Source: Bombardia bombarda (Eukaryota > Ascomycota > Sordariomycetes > Sordariales > Lasiosphaeriaceae). Taken from it: a stretch of DNA of 64,000 nt. The position numbers and the translations under genes were made by a program. Below are positions 32,833 through 43,251 of this stretch, piece by piece (position 1 is the stretch's first letter; every line of letters starts with the position of its first letter). The DNA is taken from positions 2,418,001 to 2,482,000 of the forward strand of contig JAULSR010000004.1 of NCBI GenBank assembly GCA_030512295.1, given 5' to 3'. The notes under the pieces are model-generated. The model saw nothing but the letters and a program-made list of their open reading frames with translations, made no database searches and had not been told where the DNA came from.

Positions 32833-33789
32833 AAATACTTGGCTTATATAACCTTTTGCCGATCCACTTCTGTTTTGATGGTGGTGATGCATCTGGACGT
32901 TCCGTGACGATTTTGAACTGGGCAGTAATTCTGAGAAACCAACCAGTTGATGGCAAGTGTCAAGAACAGAAAAGACAGACGAGGTGTTTCGTTTTTGTTC
33001 TGGAGTGACGATCCCTGCGTGTGTGCAGAGTCAGCCCTATGATGGGTGGGGTTAATGTTGTCGAGCTGATCCTTGTCGTTCGGGTTTGTTTCGTGGGGCA
33101 AAAGTGGATCGTTGAAAACTGCGGCTTGGCACAGGGGTGTGGTGTCATTTCAAGTCTAAATAACAATCGCGTTGTTGAACGTTGGTTAGCTAGGCATGGT
33201 TCATTGTTATTATTGGGATTGCTTGTCATTGGTACTGACTCTAGGTTGTTATTGAGTGTTATTGTGGCTTGCTTCGGTCGAAATTGTAGAATTTGATTTA
33301 TATTTAAAAGACATGGAAGCAGCTTTCCTTAACTCACCCTATTTTTTCAATATCAAAATGCACATGTGGGATGTCAGTGCTATTCATCATATCGTGAATA
33401 CGGGGCTACCAAGTATGAACACTCAAGCAGCTCACCACGTCAGGCTCGAGATGTCAAGGGATTGGGGTATCTGACAGCCCATCGAGACTCGAGAATACAG
33501 AAGATGCAACCTGGACTTGGTCTGGACAGCGTTTACAGTGTGATGTTTTTTTTTATTCTTTATCTATTTATGATTCTTGGTTTCCATTTCGCCTATTGTT
33601 CCCTTCTTGCAGTCTTCCCTTTCCTTCTTGTTTTCTTTTTGTCCTTCTTGCTCCCTTTTTCGCTTCTGCTTTCATATTTCGTTGCAGTTCTACTGGCTAT
33701 ACATAACTATCCATACAATTCCTATCACCATGCTTAATAATTTCTGAGTCTCTTATGCCGCAGCATTCAACCGTTCTCTAGGCAAGCCC
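32833..33789. other. Intergenic
   Basis: Pyrimidine-rich DNA (33540-33700) forms the region beyond the 3' end of the minus-strand gene. No coding sequence seen. Confidence 0.5.
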
Positions 33790-35856
33790 TTAGTCTTCAG
33801 CAAACTCGGACTCTGGTTTTGACTGAACCGGGTCCTCATAAAGCGGTGTTTCCAAACCGTCCATGCCGCATCGATCACGTCCATACTCGATTTTGAGCTG
33901 CTTACCATAGTGCGCCTTCAGCAGTCCCCTGATCGGCTTGGCCTGCTCATTGAAGCGAGCAAAAGACCAAATCAGCTCAGCCGAGCCGGTCATGGGGTTG
34001 AAGGTCAAGTGTTGCTCGTCCGTCTCGTACCTGATATTCGCCGCCAGAATGTGAATGTCAAATTGGCTCGGCTGCACGAGATTAGGTGGGCCGGTGATGT
34101 GCAGCACGCGCGTGTCCGACGGGCTGCCCGTGTACTCGCGGACAAGGGTCCGGTTCCATCTGACGGTGGCGGAGTAAGTGCCTCTGCGGTAGAAATTCCC
34201 GGCCTCGCCGATTTTGATGAGGCGCTCGGCGGCGCGGCGGGTGAACATGACCAGCTTGGCTCCGCACATGTCGAGGTCGGTAAGATGTGTGTTTTTGTTC
34301 CGCAAGGCAGGGGCGCCGGCGTCTTTTGGGGGGTTGATGTGGACGGCGAGGACTCGGCCGACGGGATGGTGGACCGCGATGGCGTCGAATAGCATTTTGC
34401 ATGTGCAAGGAGAGGGCAGTCCGGTGATCCAGAGCGAGGTGGACTCGTCCGCTGGGATGGGGGCGCTCGCGTGTTTCTCGCTGACGCATCCCTTGTAGGT
34501 GGCTGGGATGCCGAGCTGTTGGCGTAGTTCCATCTCTTGTTGCCATCCGGCCGGCACCATGTCCTGTTGCTGTCTTACCAGCGCCATGTCCTGTGACGAC
34601 CAGTCATTCGGATTGGAGAAGAAGGATTGGCCGAAGGGCTGGCCGCCTTGAGTCTGAGGAAGAAAAGACGGGGAGCTAGGCTGGGGGGACAGCTGTGAGA
34701 AGCCTCGAGTGAATGAAGAGAAACTGGGCATGGGGGCCTGTTGGGAGAAGTTCCTTGTGGATGACGACCCTGGTTGAAAGTTCTGTTGAGAGACATTTCT
34801 AGTGAATGACGAACAAGTATCCTGAGGAGACACTCGAGACCAGCTTCCAGGGACTGGTTGAGGGGCTGGTCCAGGGAATTGCACAGGAAGCAGTCGAGAG
34901 AAGCTTCGAGGGACTGGGCCAGGGACTGGGCCAGGGACTGTTCCAGGGAATTGCTCAGGGACTGATCGATAAAATTGTTCAGGAACCTGTCGAGAGAATT
35001 GCTGAGAGACTGGCTGAGAGAGTGCCTCGGGGATTGTTCGAGGAGACTGCTCAGGAATCGGTCGAGAGATATTACAAGGGATCGATCCATGGAGAGTATG
35101 AGAGGTTTGTCCGGAAAATAGGTCAGGAAATTGCTCGCTTGCGAACACAGAGACAGGTTGTTGAGTGAATGACTGAGCATTCGAATGAGCATTGGCCTGA
35201 GTTGACTGAGTACCGGTCCGGCTCAGAGACCGAGGAATAAACTCAGGAAAAGGCTGTGAAATCGACCTGGCTTGGGGAAACACCTGCGGAACGGCAAGGG
35301 ACTGGGACTGGGAGATGGCCTGCTGAAAGAGTTGGCTCCGAGCCCGAGCAAGGCGGCTTTGGGGGCCGGACTCTTGAAGTTGCTGTCCAGGCCATGCTGG
35401 AGCCGAGGCTCGTAGCTGGAAGGGTTGCTGGGTGGGAGTTGGCTCTCTTCCAGCCAGGTGCCACTGCTCCTGGCTTGGAGTCGGCTGTCGTTGAACAGCC
35501 TGCACATACTGGGACATCCGCGGTCTCGACAGATACTGCGAGTTCTGCTGCTGCTGACCCATCTGCCGGTCCTGTTGCGGGTAGCGGGAGTTTAGTAGGA
35601 GCTCCAGATCGCGTTGCTCCTGCTGCTGGCTCTGCTGGCGGCCTGACTGCTCGCCCGGTTGCTGTTCAAGCTGCGGGTATCTGGAAAGGAGGAGACGCTG
35701 CAGTGCTAGCTGCTCCTGCTGCTCACGTTCTTGACGCTCCTTACGCTCGCAGATGCGCTTTTCAATCTCTTCCTGTTGCCGAATGAGCTGCTGCCTCTGT
35801 TCCTGCAGCTCCAGAAGCTCGCTCATGGTCGAGTTGTCCTCGCTGGTGTTGTCCAT
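33790..35856 (-). CDS. Gln/Pro-rich protein with C-terminal RRM-like domain
   Basis: This 688-aa intronless protein opens with a Gln/Glu/Arg coiled-coil (about residues 15-60, QEQRQQLIRQQEEIEKR). A long disordered region (about 60-440) follows, full of Gln and degenerate Pro-containing repeats of the QFPG.VP.P type, then Phe/Ser/Gln repeats. The C-terminal part (about 465-620) has an RNP2-like STSLWITGLPSPCT start followed by beta-alpha sequence (RVLAVHINPP, AKLVMFTRRAAERLIK), consistent with an RRM or RRM-like fold. Similar fungal proteins exist but are uncharacterised; RNA binding and granule-type assembly are inferences from the RRM-like fold and prion-like composition. An in-frame Met12 is an alternative start. 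Confidence 0.8.
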   Translation of the reverse strand: MDNTSEDNSTMSELLELQEQRQQLIRQQEEIEKRICERKERQEREQQEQLALQRLLLSRYPQLEQQPGEQSGRQQSQQQEQRDLELLLNSRYPQQDRQMGQQQQNSQYLSRPRMSQYVQAVQRQPTPSQEQWHLAGREPTPTQQPFQLRASAPAWPGQQLQESGPQSRLARARSQLFQQAISQSQSLAVPQVFPQARSISQPFPEFIPRSLSRTGTQSTQANAHSNAQSFTQQPVSVFASEQFPDLFSGQTSHTLHGSIPCNISRPIPEQSPRTIPEALSQPVSQQFSRQVPEQFYRSVPEQFPGTVPGPVPGPVPRSFSRLLPVQFPGPAPQPVPGSWSRVSPQDTCSSFTRNVSQQNFQPGSSSTRNFSQQAPMPSFSSFTRGFSQLSPQPSSPSFLPQTQGGQPFGQSFFSNPNDWSSQDMALVRQQQDMVPAGWQQEMELRQQLGIPATYKGCVSEKHASAPIPADESTSLWITGLPSPCTCKMLFDAIAVHHPVGRVLAVHINPPKDAGAPALRNKNTHLTDLDMCGAKLVMFTRRAAERLIKIGEAGNFYRRGTYSATVRWNRTLVREYTGSPSDTRVLHITGPPNLVQPSQFDIHILAANIRYETDEQHLTFNPMTGSAELIWSFARFNEQAKPIRGLLKAHYGKQLKIEYGRDRCGMDGLETPLYEDPVQSKPESEFAED

Positions 35857-37247
35857 GATCTGTGTTCAAGGTCCACGCATTAGTAGATGGTCAAGTGTGT
35901 GAGTGCCAGATATTGAGCAGAGGCATGCAAGCTAATCGATTGTCTGCGAAGGGATTCTGGTCCATTCAAGATTTCATGCTTGCGGGACTGCGGGGCAGAT
36001 TGTGATCACGCGCGGGGGATTTGTTGATTGTGGGCTGCAAATTGTCCTTGGATGAGTGAAGAAAGTTGCTGATAAGTACCAAAATGCTTTTCAAGTATTC
36101 TCGATAAGTAAGTGGTTTGCCGAGGGTGAAAGTGGAAAGGGAAAGCAAACTGGTTTGCGGAAAAGCTCCAGTCTACTCGGTTTGTGTTTGTGGTGGAAGA
36201 ATTTTATTTTGGATCGGGTTTGTCGAAGACGTATTTATAGGCGGACAAGCAAGGTGACTGACTGATCACTAAGTGACTGGGCGAGAACAGAAAAATGCTA
36301 AGGAAGCGTTGTGTGAAGTCCATTCAGCGTCCGGCGGCAAATACTTCATCAGATAGAAGGTTTGCTTGTTCTCGTGCCTTCAATCTCACAGGTGGTTATA
36401 ACGCTGGGGGAAGCCAAGCGTTTCCGCTTGATATCTCAAGGCTGCTCGCGCCCACCCATTCCCACTTCACTCATAAAAACCTGGGTATCTACGTCTGATC
36501 TCTTAAATCAGGGAAGGTGTCGGTGAAGTAATAGTGTTACACAGCCTTCAAAAGGGCGCCAGTGGTCATCAGCCGTCCAGTACATGTACATGTAAGCGGG
36601 TCGTGAGTGTCTTGGCGATCTTGTGGCCCTCTGTGGATGATCGCAATGGTGAAATTGCCACGGATAGCCCAAAGCCCATCTTGAGGTGTTCTCTAACCAG
36701 ACCATTAAAAGCTCTGATTGATGCCAATTTTCTCCAGTCACGTTTGGATCGATCAGGACAACAGTCCTGCCGACAAGCTTGCAAAAAGCCTTTCCAGTGG
36801 GCTTTCTATTATACCTGCCATATTTCGGAACAGAAGGAGTGAGGTGCGGCCTGTACCTGCTAAAAGCTTTGCACAGCCAAGAGGGCTTTCAATTGCTCCC
36901 AGCCGGGCTGGGGGGGTCTCGGATAACCGCCGCGCCTACTGTTGCAGAGAAAGCTCCGTGTTCTAGCACTTGACAGAGGGCAAGGAATTCATCTCAGCGC
37001 CCTATCGGGGAAGAACAGCGACAGGAAAACGGCGACAGAGAAGAGAAAGGCAGACGACGAGGCTGGTACGCCGGAGGATGGCAAGAGAAGAAAGGCCAAC
37101 GGTTTCTACCTATGTACAACAATACATAGACATTCACCGTACTCATAGAACTACCAACAAATATACAAAAATCCAATACACAAACTGCCCCATATGATCA
37201 ACTCTCACTATCATCCACATCCTCTCAACCCCATCCCCCCTAACCCC
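35857..37247. other. Intergenic
   Basis: Promoter side of the RRM-like gene and downstream DNA of the esterase gene. No gene recognised. Confidence 0.45.
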
Positions 37248-38513
37248 CTACTTAAACACCCCCTCCTTCAACCACTCCCCGACCTCCCCAATCACCCTCT
37301 CCGTCTTCTCCCCGCCATCCTCCAAAACCTCCACCTCCCCCCTCACTAGCGGCCTAATATTCTGATCAAACCCATGTATAGCATCCGGCACTAACAACCA
37401 CCTATACCGCCCCCCCTCCGCCGTCCGCTCCTCAAACGCAAACCGCTCATCCCCCTCCAACACCAACTCCCCTTTTCTCCCCACCTCCTCCCTGCCAGGC
37501 GACTCCCCCTTCCCCGGCACCCTCCTTCCCGCCAACCCACAAATCATCCGCCAGCCCTCCTGGCACAGCTGGTCCAGCTCGCAGCCAATCATAAACACAT
37601 TCCTGGGCAACATCTCCCTCGTCGCGTGGATCGGACTCAGCAGCGGGTCGTCCGGCCGCTGGCCCTCGTTTAGATACGCCCACTGGAAGATCGGCGTCAT
37701 CCAGGTCAGATAGTCACTATCCTTACCCCGGAACCCGCCCAGGGTGGGCTTCCACCGACGCGCGCCGAGTTTGGTCGAGACCAAGGTGCCAAAGTCGACG
37801 ACGGGGTAGAGAGGCACGACGGCCCGCACGCGGTCGCGCACGCTCTTGAGCTGCGCGGCGGAGAGGATCAGGTTGCCGCCCGCCGACCAGCCTGCCAGCG
37901 CGACGCGGGAGGCATCGATAGGCAGCGAGGTATCCGCCAGCACGCAGCCGATCAGCGCCTCGACGTCGTACACCGGTCCCGGGAAGGGGCTGCCGGGCGC
38001 CTTGGCGTAGTTGAGTCCGACGACGAGGAAGCCATGCCGGGAAGCAAAGGAGGCGTTCCAGGCGTCGTTGTCGGGGGGCGAGCCCATTGCGAAGCCGCCG
38101 CCGTGGAGGGTCATGAGGACGGGGAGTCTGGGGCCATTTTTCTGGGCGTGGTCGTAGGACCTTGGGTAGAAGATGCGGACGGGCAGCTTCTTGCGGATTG
38201 GGTAGGTCTTGACGAGGGTGGGGAGGATGGCGGCGGCGGCGACGGTGGCGGGGTCGGACGAGGTGAGCGAGGGCGGGAGGAGGTAGTCGCGCTTGAGGGT
38301 GATGATGAAGCTGATGGGGCCGAGGATGAGTTTCTGGAGGATGAAGGCAATGGTGGCGTTGCGCAGGCGCATGGGGATGGACATGTGGTGGCCGGTGAGG
38401 GGGACGCCGCCGAGGGATGGGTCGGCCGCGGAGGGCGCCGTGGCGGCGAGGGTGGTAGCTGCTGCTTTGTCCATTGCGGTGGTTGTGGTTGTCGCTGGGG
38501 TCGACGTTTTCAA
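37248..38513 (-). CDS. Alpha/beta-hydrolase fold-3 (HSL-type) esterase/lipase
   Basis: This 421-aa intronless protein carries the hormone-sensitive-lipase family signature: oxyanion-hole HGGGFAMGSP (His137-Gly140), nucleophile elbow GWSAGG (Ser210), then a probable acid Asp314 in CELDQL and catalytic His380 in DAIHGFD. The family hydrolyses short to medium acyl esters and includes steryl-acetate and toxin-ester deacetylases. The first 60 residues are Thr/Ala-rich, followed by a hydrophobic stretch (about 55-71, AFILQKLILGPISFIITL) that may anchor it in a membrane. Met14 is an alternative start. No partner genes suggest a substrate. Confidence 0.9.
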   Translation of the reverse strand: MKTSTPATTTTTAMDKAAATTLAATAPSAADPSLGGVPLTGHHMSIPMRLRNATIAFILQKLILGPISFIITLKRDYLLPPSLTSSDPATVAAAAILPTLVKTYPIRKKLPVRIFYPRSYDHAQKNGPRLPVLMTLHGGGFAMGSPPDNDAWNASFASRHGFLVVGLNYAKAPGSPFPGPVYDVEALIGCVLADTSLPIDASRVALAGWSAGGNLILSAAQLKSVRDRVRAVVPLYPVVDFGTLVSTKLGARRWKPTLGGFRGKDSDYLTWMTPIFQWAYLNEGQRPDDPLLSPIHATREMLPRNVFMIGCELDQLCQEGWRMICGLAGRRVPGKGESPGREEVGRKGELVLEGDERFAFEERTAEGGRYRWLLVPDAIHGFDQNIRPLVRGEVEVLEDGGEKTERVIGEVGEWLKEGVFK

Positions 38514-39454
38514 TAGCTATGTGTTCGAGATATACAAGATCAGCGGTCTCGACTTCGACGATGATGTGGCGGAGATCGCGGTGCCCACCTCCACCACGAA
38601 AGCGGACTTTGAGGCGATGAGCTAGACGCGCCTACACTAGCTCCCTTAGCCTGGCAATGACGGGACTGCTTGGCTTCCCCGCCGCGACAGGTTGGCGTCG
38701 TATTTCATGGTCACCTATAACGTGCCGAGGTCCCTAACTCAGCTAATTCTCCGCGTCGCTACCATGTGCCGCGATGGTGTCGGTAGTACGGATTACGGTC
38801 TCAGAATTTGACAGCTTAACGGTGTTGATACTGTAAGCCAGGAGCTCGTCACCAGCTATTAGAAGCCGATGGTTTCGTTATTGTTTTGACCAAGTGGGAA
38901 ACGATGAAGTGAGGCGCAGAATTGAGGCAGAACACGCAAAGAAAAATATCCAGGGAAGCTTGGGAAGTCGCACAAAACAAACAACATAGATGATAGATCA
39001 CTTGTTTCCAGAAAACCTCCATCAGGGGCCGGTTGTGGTCCCGATCGGCGTTTTGGCGGGGCCCTGGTACTGGGTAGGATTGTTACGAATTGTATGCTTG
39101 CATGGAAGGCGCAACCACCCGGCTGCCATGATGTCATCAAATTTCGGCAACCACCAAACGTCACTTGCACCTGCCAATTTGGTTGCTATACACCATTCCC
39201 TTCATTGTTTGGGAATGGTTTCTTGACCAAACTCCAACAACCAAATACCAAACTGTTTTGTTGACACCCATACCAATCACCAGCTGCACTCACAGCCCGA
39301 CGTCAACCACCATCATAAACCAAGCGCGCATCATCACTCAAGGTCCATTAACACCAGGCCTGCCATTTCCGCTGCTCAAGAAGCCACCGTCAGCAGCACA
39401 CCACCCACCACCCACCACCCGCCAATCCATCAACCACCCGATCCCACCACAGCC
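38514..39454. other. Divergent intergenic region
   Basis: Shared upstream region of the minus-strand esterase and the plus-strand small protein. The last 150 bases before 39455 are CA- and CCACC-rich. No gene seen. Confidence 0.45.
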
Positions 39455-39868
39455 ATGAACCGCCTCATCACCCTCACCACCCGCCGGGCCCTGCCCCTCG
39501 CCCAGACCACCGCCCGCCTGACACCCACACGACACTTCACAGCCACCCCCCCCTCTACCAAAGAGAGCCCAACCGAAAACATCGTCCCCGATGCCCTCGC
39601 TGAGGGCGGCGCCAAGGGCAAGACAGGCGGCGGCGAGCCGCTCGACTCATCGCGCGACCCGCCCCCGCAGCCCAAGATCCTGAGCGCCAGCATACCCGGC
39701 AACAACCCCAAGCTGACCGAGGAGCAGCAGAAGGAGGTAGACGCGCACAATGCCGAGTTTGAGAAGAAGCACGGCAAGGCGACGGTCGCGGAGGACGATA
39801 AAGTGGACAAGAACTTTTGGAGTGGAGGTGGTGGAGAGAGGAAGGAGGGGGAGGGGCCTTCTGATTGA
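39455..39868 (+). CDS. Small protein with probable mitochondrial presequence
   Basis: The 137-aa protein starts with an Arg/Leu/Thr-rich, acid-free segment (MNRLITLTTRRALPLAQTTA, continuing to RHF at about 27) typical of a matrix targeting sequence with a likely cleavage near residue 30. The mature part is hydrophilic, rich in Gly, Glu and Lys, with a predicted helix KLTEEQQKEVDAHNAEFEKK (about 85-105) and a Gly-rich end (KNFWSGGGG). Comparable short proteins are conserved in Sordariomycetes but I cannot name a function. No intron. Confidence 0.7.
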   Translation: MNRLITLTTRRALPLAQTTARLTPTRHFTATPPSTKESPTENIVPDALAEGGAKGKTGGGEPLDSSRDPPPQPKILSASIPGNNPKLTEEQQKEVDAHNAEFEKKHGKATVAEDDKVDKNFWSGGGGERKEGEGPSD

Positions 39869-40479
39869 GCGGGAATGAGGGCAAAGGGGGATTTATGGGA
39901 TTATTAGGTATTCTTTAGAACTAGAGGAGGCATTGCTATTGATCTCTTGGGACAATTCATCGTTTTCATGTTTGGCGGGTGGGATTATGTCTTTTTTGTG
40001 ACTTGACTGCGTATAAGAACGTCCTTATATTTTCTCGGCTGCGTCTGGCTCGACGTGGGCCTGTTATCCTGGCCGGGTAGCGCCTGAAGTGATGGTTCAT
40101 GGATAATCACACATCCAGCACTAGTTGTAAGGCCTGGTGCACCGGTGTGAACATGGATGGGTTGTACCAATACATAAATAGGGGATGTAATGATAATATA
40201 CGCTTGCTTCCATGCAGACCTGTCCAGCTTAGAGTTGATAAATAGCGCTTGTCTATGTACCCAGCCCCCGTGTTTTCAGGCAAGGTGAATTAGACGTAGG
40301 TAACCTAAGTTATGACAAGTCATACATTTTTCGTTCTTGTGATTTAAATGCTCATGATATATTCCAAGCCACTTTGCATGTTTCTCGACTTCAATATTTC
40401 CACCAGATAACACACGATTATTCCCTCCACGACAATTCCTAGTAAATGCTGACGGATCATAAAAATATCACCCACAAAT
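39869..40479. other. Intergenic between convergent genes
   Basis: 3' regions of the small mitochondrial-type gene and the GH31 gene meet here; nothing else recognised. Confidence 0.5.
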
Positions 40480-43251
40480 TCAAACCCTAACAAAACTACC
40501 GCTCTCACTTCCACTCATATCCCCATCTTCACTCCAACCACCCTCCTCCTCCTCCTCCTCCTCCTCCTCCTCCTCCTCCCTCTCCCTCTCCTCGTCAGAA
40601 GCAGCTCCATCAATATCAACAATACCACTCACAACCCCCTCCAACCCCGCCGCCGTCCCCTCCGCCCGCCCATCAGCCCCCCAAACCTCCATCACCGCGC
40701 TCTTGATCTCCTCATCCATATCAAGCTTCCACAGCTTCCTAACCCGCTCAGCCATAGGCTCATCACTCCCGCCCGTGACAAGCTGCCACACCGTCTCCTT
40801 GGTCTGGTATCCCATCTCGCACCGGTACAGCATCTCGTGCAGGCGCGCCGGGATATCCACCACGTCCAGCTGCAGATTATCCCCAATACGCGTCTGGATG
40901 ATGGGGCGCACCTTGTTGTGACTGCGAAAGACCGGCGTGGTGGGCCTGCGCAGCGTGCCGAGGGGGAGGGTGATGCCCTTGGTCTCGGAGAGGATGCGCG
41001 GTACGGGGGCATCAGAGGGCATTGCGACAGTGCTGTCCTTGGCGCCATGCCCGACCAGGCGTACGCTCCAGTTGCGATCCAGGACGGAGTCGTCGCTGTC
41101 CCCGCCGGGACCGTAGACAGGGCCGATGGTCAGCGTGCTGGTGTGCTGGACCCAGGCGATGGGCGTGCGGGTGAATACTTCGGGGGCGGAGCGGTCTTTC
41201 TCGCCTTGGCTGTCTGCTTCTTCGACTAGCTCGAAGAATGCGTCCTTGCCGACGACGAGCAGGATGAGGATGTCCTTTGGGCGTGACGAGCCGCCGTTCT
41301 CGAATTTGGGCGCGGCATCGAGGGGAATGATGGTGCCCTCCTGGGCGAGCACGGGGATTGAGCTGAGAGTGCGGTGGATGTTGACGTAGCGCCCTCCGTC
41401 GTACACCAGGCCTGGGTTGAGGATGTCGATGTAGCGGTGCCCGCTGCTGCTATCGTCGCTTCGGGGAGAAAAGGGGAGCCAGGCGCGGACGCTGGCCGTG
41501 AGTGTTGCAGGGCTGTGAGGGGCCGTAATAGGCGCGACGATTAAGCTCGGGCCGTAGAAGTATTGGTTGGGTACAGTGTATGCTTCGGGCGTGCCTTCGT
41601 ATTTCCAGTACATGGGCTGGACGAGGGGCTCGCCCTCTTTATGGGCGCGCACATTCATGGTGTAGAGGAAGGGGATGAGGCGGTGGCGCAGAATCAAGAA
41701 GTCCTTCATAACCTGCGCCGCCTCTGGCTCGTACTTCCACGGCTCCTTGGAGTTCCATTGGCTCTTTTCCGAATGTAGGCGCAGGATGGGCGAGAAGCAC
41801 CCGAGCTGGGCCCAGCGGGCTGTGAGTTCGTTGGAGCGTGTGCCCCAGTAGTGGCCTCCGATGTCGTGGCTCCACCATCCGTAGCCAATGTTGGACGCGG
41901 TCGCGGTGAACTCGGGCTGGAAGGCGAGCGAGGCCCACGAGATGATGGTGTCGCCTGAGAAGCCGATTGGGTATCGGTGGGATCCGGGGCCAGCATAGCG
42001 AGAGAATGTCAACTTTCTCTCAAGAGAGGCGACATTTCGCTGGCTGACGAGATAGTGGAAGTGGTTGAGGACCCAGAGCGGGTCGATGCCGGGGATCTTG
42101 GACTTGTTTCCCTGCTGCCAGTCGATCCACCAAAAGTCGATGCCTTGTTTCTCCAGCGCGAGCTTGAGGATATCAAAATAGGCATCCATAAACTTTTTGT
42201 CAGTGCAATCGAACTCGACAGGCTCTCCTTTCCTGATGTCTTTGCCGAGCACAAGCGCGACGCATGGGTAAAGGGTCTCGAAAGCCCTGATACCGTCGGC
42301 AGGATGGTCGTTCACAGCGATCTTCAGTCCCCGCTTGTGAAGTTCTTGAAGAAAAGCGTCCGGGTTGGGAAAGAGATTGCGATTCCAGCTGTAGCCAGTC
42401 CAACCAGAGCCATACTTTTTGGGGACATCGTCGACCCTGTGCCAGTCCATGTCCAGCACGCCGACGTTGAGCGGGATCTCCTCCTTTTTGAAGTGGTCCA
42501 TCAGTTCTAGATACTCAGTAGCCGAGTAGGCGTGGTAGCGTGACCACCAATTGCCGAGAGCCCACCGTGGAAGGATGGGTTGACGGTCTGAGAGACGATA
42601 AAAGTCTCGGAGGGCGGTCTTGACACCGCCATCGGAATAGGCAAACACATACCCATCCTTGCGCCCAGGCTTTCGCGTAGCAATCCAGCCATTCTCGTCA
42701 AAGACCATGGAGTCGCTGTCGTCTATGACCCCGTATTTGGCGTTGCGAGAAATGAGGCCCGGATCGAGGGGGATCCGGCCGTCGGCGGTATCAAGAGTTC
42801 TCGCGGTGCCGCCGAGATCGCCGTAGCTCTTCCCATCGTAGCGCCACACACCGCCGTGCTCAACAGCCAATTGCAGACCTTCAGGTGAGAACCCGGCGCT
42901 TATCTGGAACTTGAGCGTCCACCATTTCGAGAAGATGGTAATCTGGCCTCCGTTACTACCGTCAATTTCGGCGCAGAACGCCGGGACCTCGAATTGTCTG
43001 AAAAGAGCGAGTGTCGAGGCTCGATCCTCGAATCCGCCGTCTTCGGACCACTCGTATCGGACTAGATTCTGAGTCAAGACGGTGAATCGATAATACCCGT
43101 TCTTCGTTGCACCTTGGACAATGGACCCTGGGTTCGCGACGGGGGCAGACTTGAAGGTGTAGCGGTTAGGGGGGCCTTTGTCCGCTTTGGTGGGGTCTGA
43201 CATGATGAGGTTGAAGCTTGGTTTCAGCTTTTGTTCAAAGCTGCCTGCCAA
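40480..43251 (-). CDS. Glycoside hydrolase family 31 enzyme
   Basis: This 923-aa intronless protein has a GH31 layout. An N-terminal beta-sandwich (about 30-220) contains the galactose-mutarotase-like region. The TIM barrel (about 225-560) shows LGNWWSRY, VGVLDMDWH, the nucleophile strand FWWIDWQQG (Asp377), FSRYAGPGSHRYPIGFSGDT with the likely acid/base Asp434, and GWWSHDIGGH. C-terminal beta domains follow. The DWQQ form of the nucleophile motif differs from the DMNE form of classic alpha-glucosidases and marks a separate subgroup, so the exact alpha-glycoside is unknown. There is no signal peptide, suggesting an intracellular enzyme. The tail ends in a Glu run from a CTC repeat (about 40547-40576). 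Met17 (43203) is the more typical start; the upstream 16 residues are optional. Confidence 0.9.
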   Translation of the reverse strand: MAGSFEQKLKPSFNLIMSDPTKADKGPPNRYTFKSAPVANPGSIVQGATKNGYYRFTVLTQNLVRYEWSEDGGFEDRASTLALFRQFEVPAFCAEIDGSNGGQITIFSKWWTLKFQISAGFSPEGLQLAVEHGGVWRYDGKSYGDLGGTARTLDTADGRIPLDPGLISRNAKYGVIDDSDSMVFDENGWIATRKPGRKDGYVFAYSDGGVKTALRDFYRLSDRQPILPRWALGNWWSRYHAYSATEYLELMDHFKKEEIPLNVGVLDMDWHRVDDVPKKYGSGWTGYSWNRNLFPNPDAFLQELHKRGLKIAVNDHPADGIRAFETLYPCVALVLGKDIRKGEPVEFDCTDKKFMDAYFDILKLALEKQGIDFWWIDWQQGNKSKIPGIDPLWVLNHFHYLVSQRNVASLERKLTFSRYAGPGSHRYPIGFSGDTIISWASLAFQPEFTATASNIGYGWWSHDIGGHYWGTRSNELTARWAQLGCFSPILRLHSEKSQWNSKEPWKYEPEAAQVMKDFLILRHRLIPFLYTMNVRAHKEGEPLVQPMYWKYEGTPEAYTVPNQYFYGPSLIVAPITAPHSPATLTASVRAWLPFSPRSDDSSSGHRYIDILNPGLVYDGGRYVNIHRTLSSIPVLAQEGTIIPLDAAPKFENGGSSRPKDILILLVVGKDAFFELVEEADSQGEKDRSAPEVFTRTPIAWVQHTSTLTIGPVYGPGGDSDDSVLDRNWSVRLVGHGAKDSTVAMPSDAPVPRILSETKGITLPLGTLRRPTTPVFRSHNKVRPIIQTRIGDNLQLDVVDIPARLHEMLYRCEMGYQTKETVWQLVTGGSDEPMAERVRKLWKLDMDEEIKSAVMEVWGADGRAEGTAAGLEGVVSGIVDIDGAASDEEREREEEEEEEEEEEEGGWSEDGDMSGSESGSFVRV

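Noticed and set aside
34806..35168. Plus-strand frame with repeated LGQGLGQG-type residues
   Set aside because: Shadow of the Pro/Gln repeats of the minus-strand RRM-like gene.
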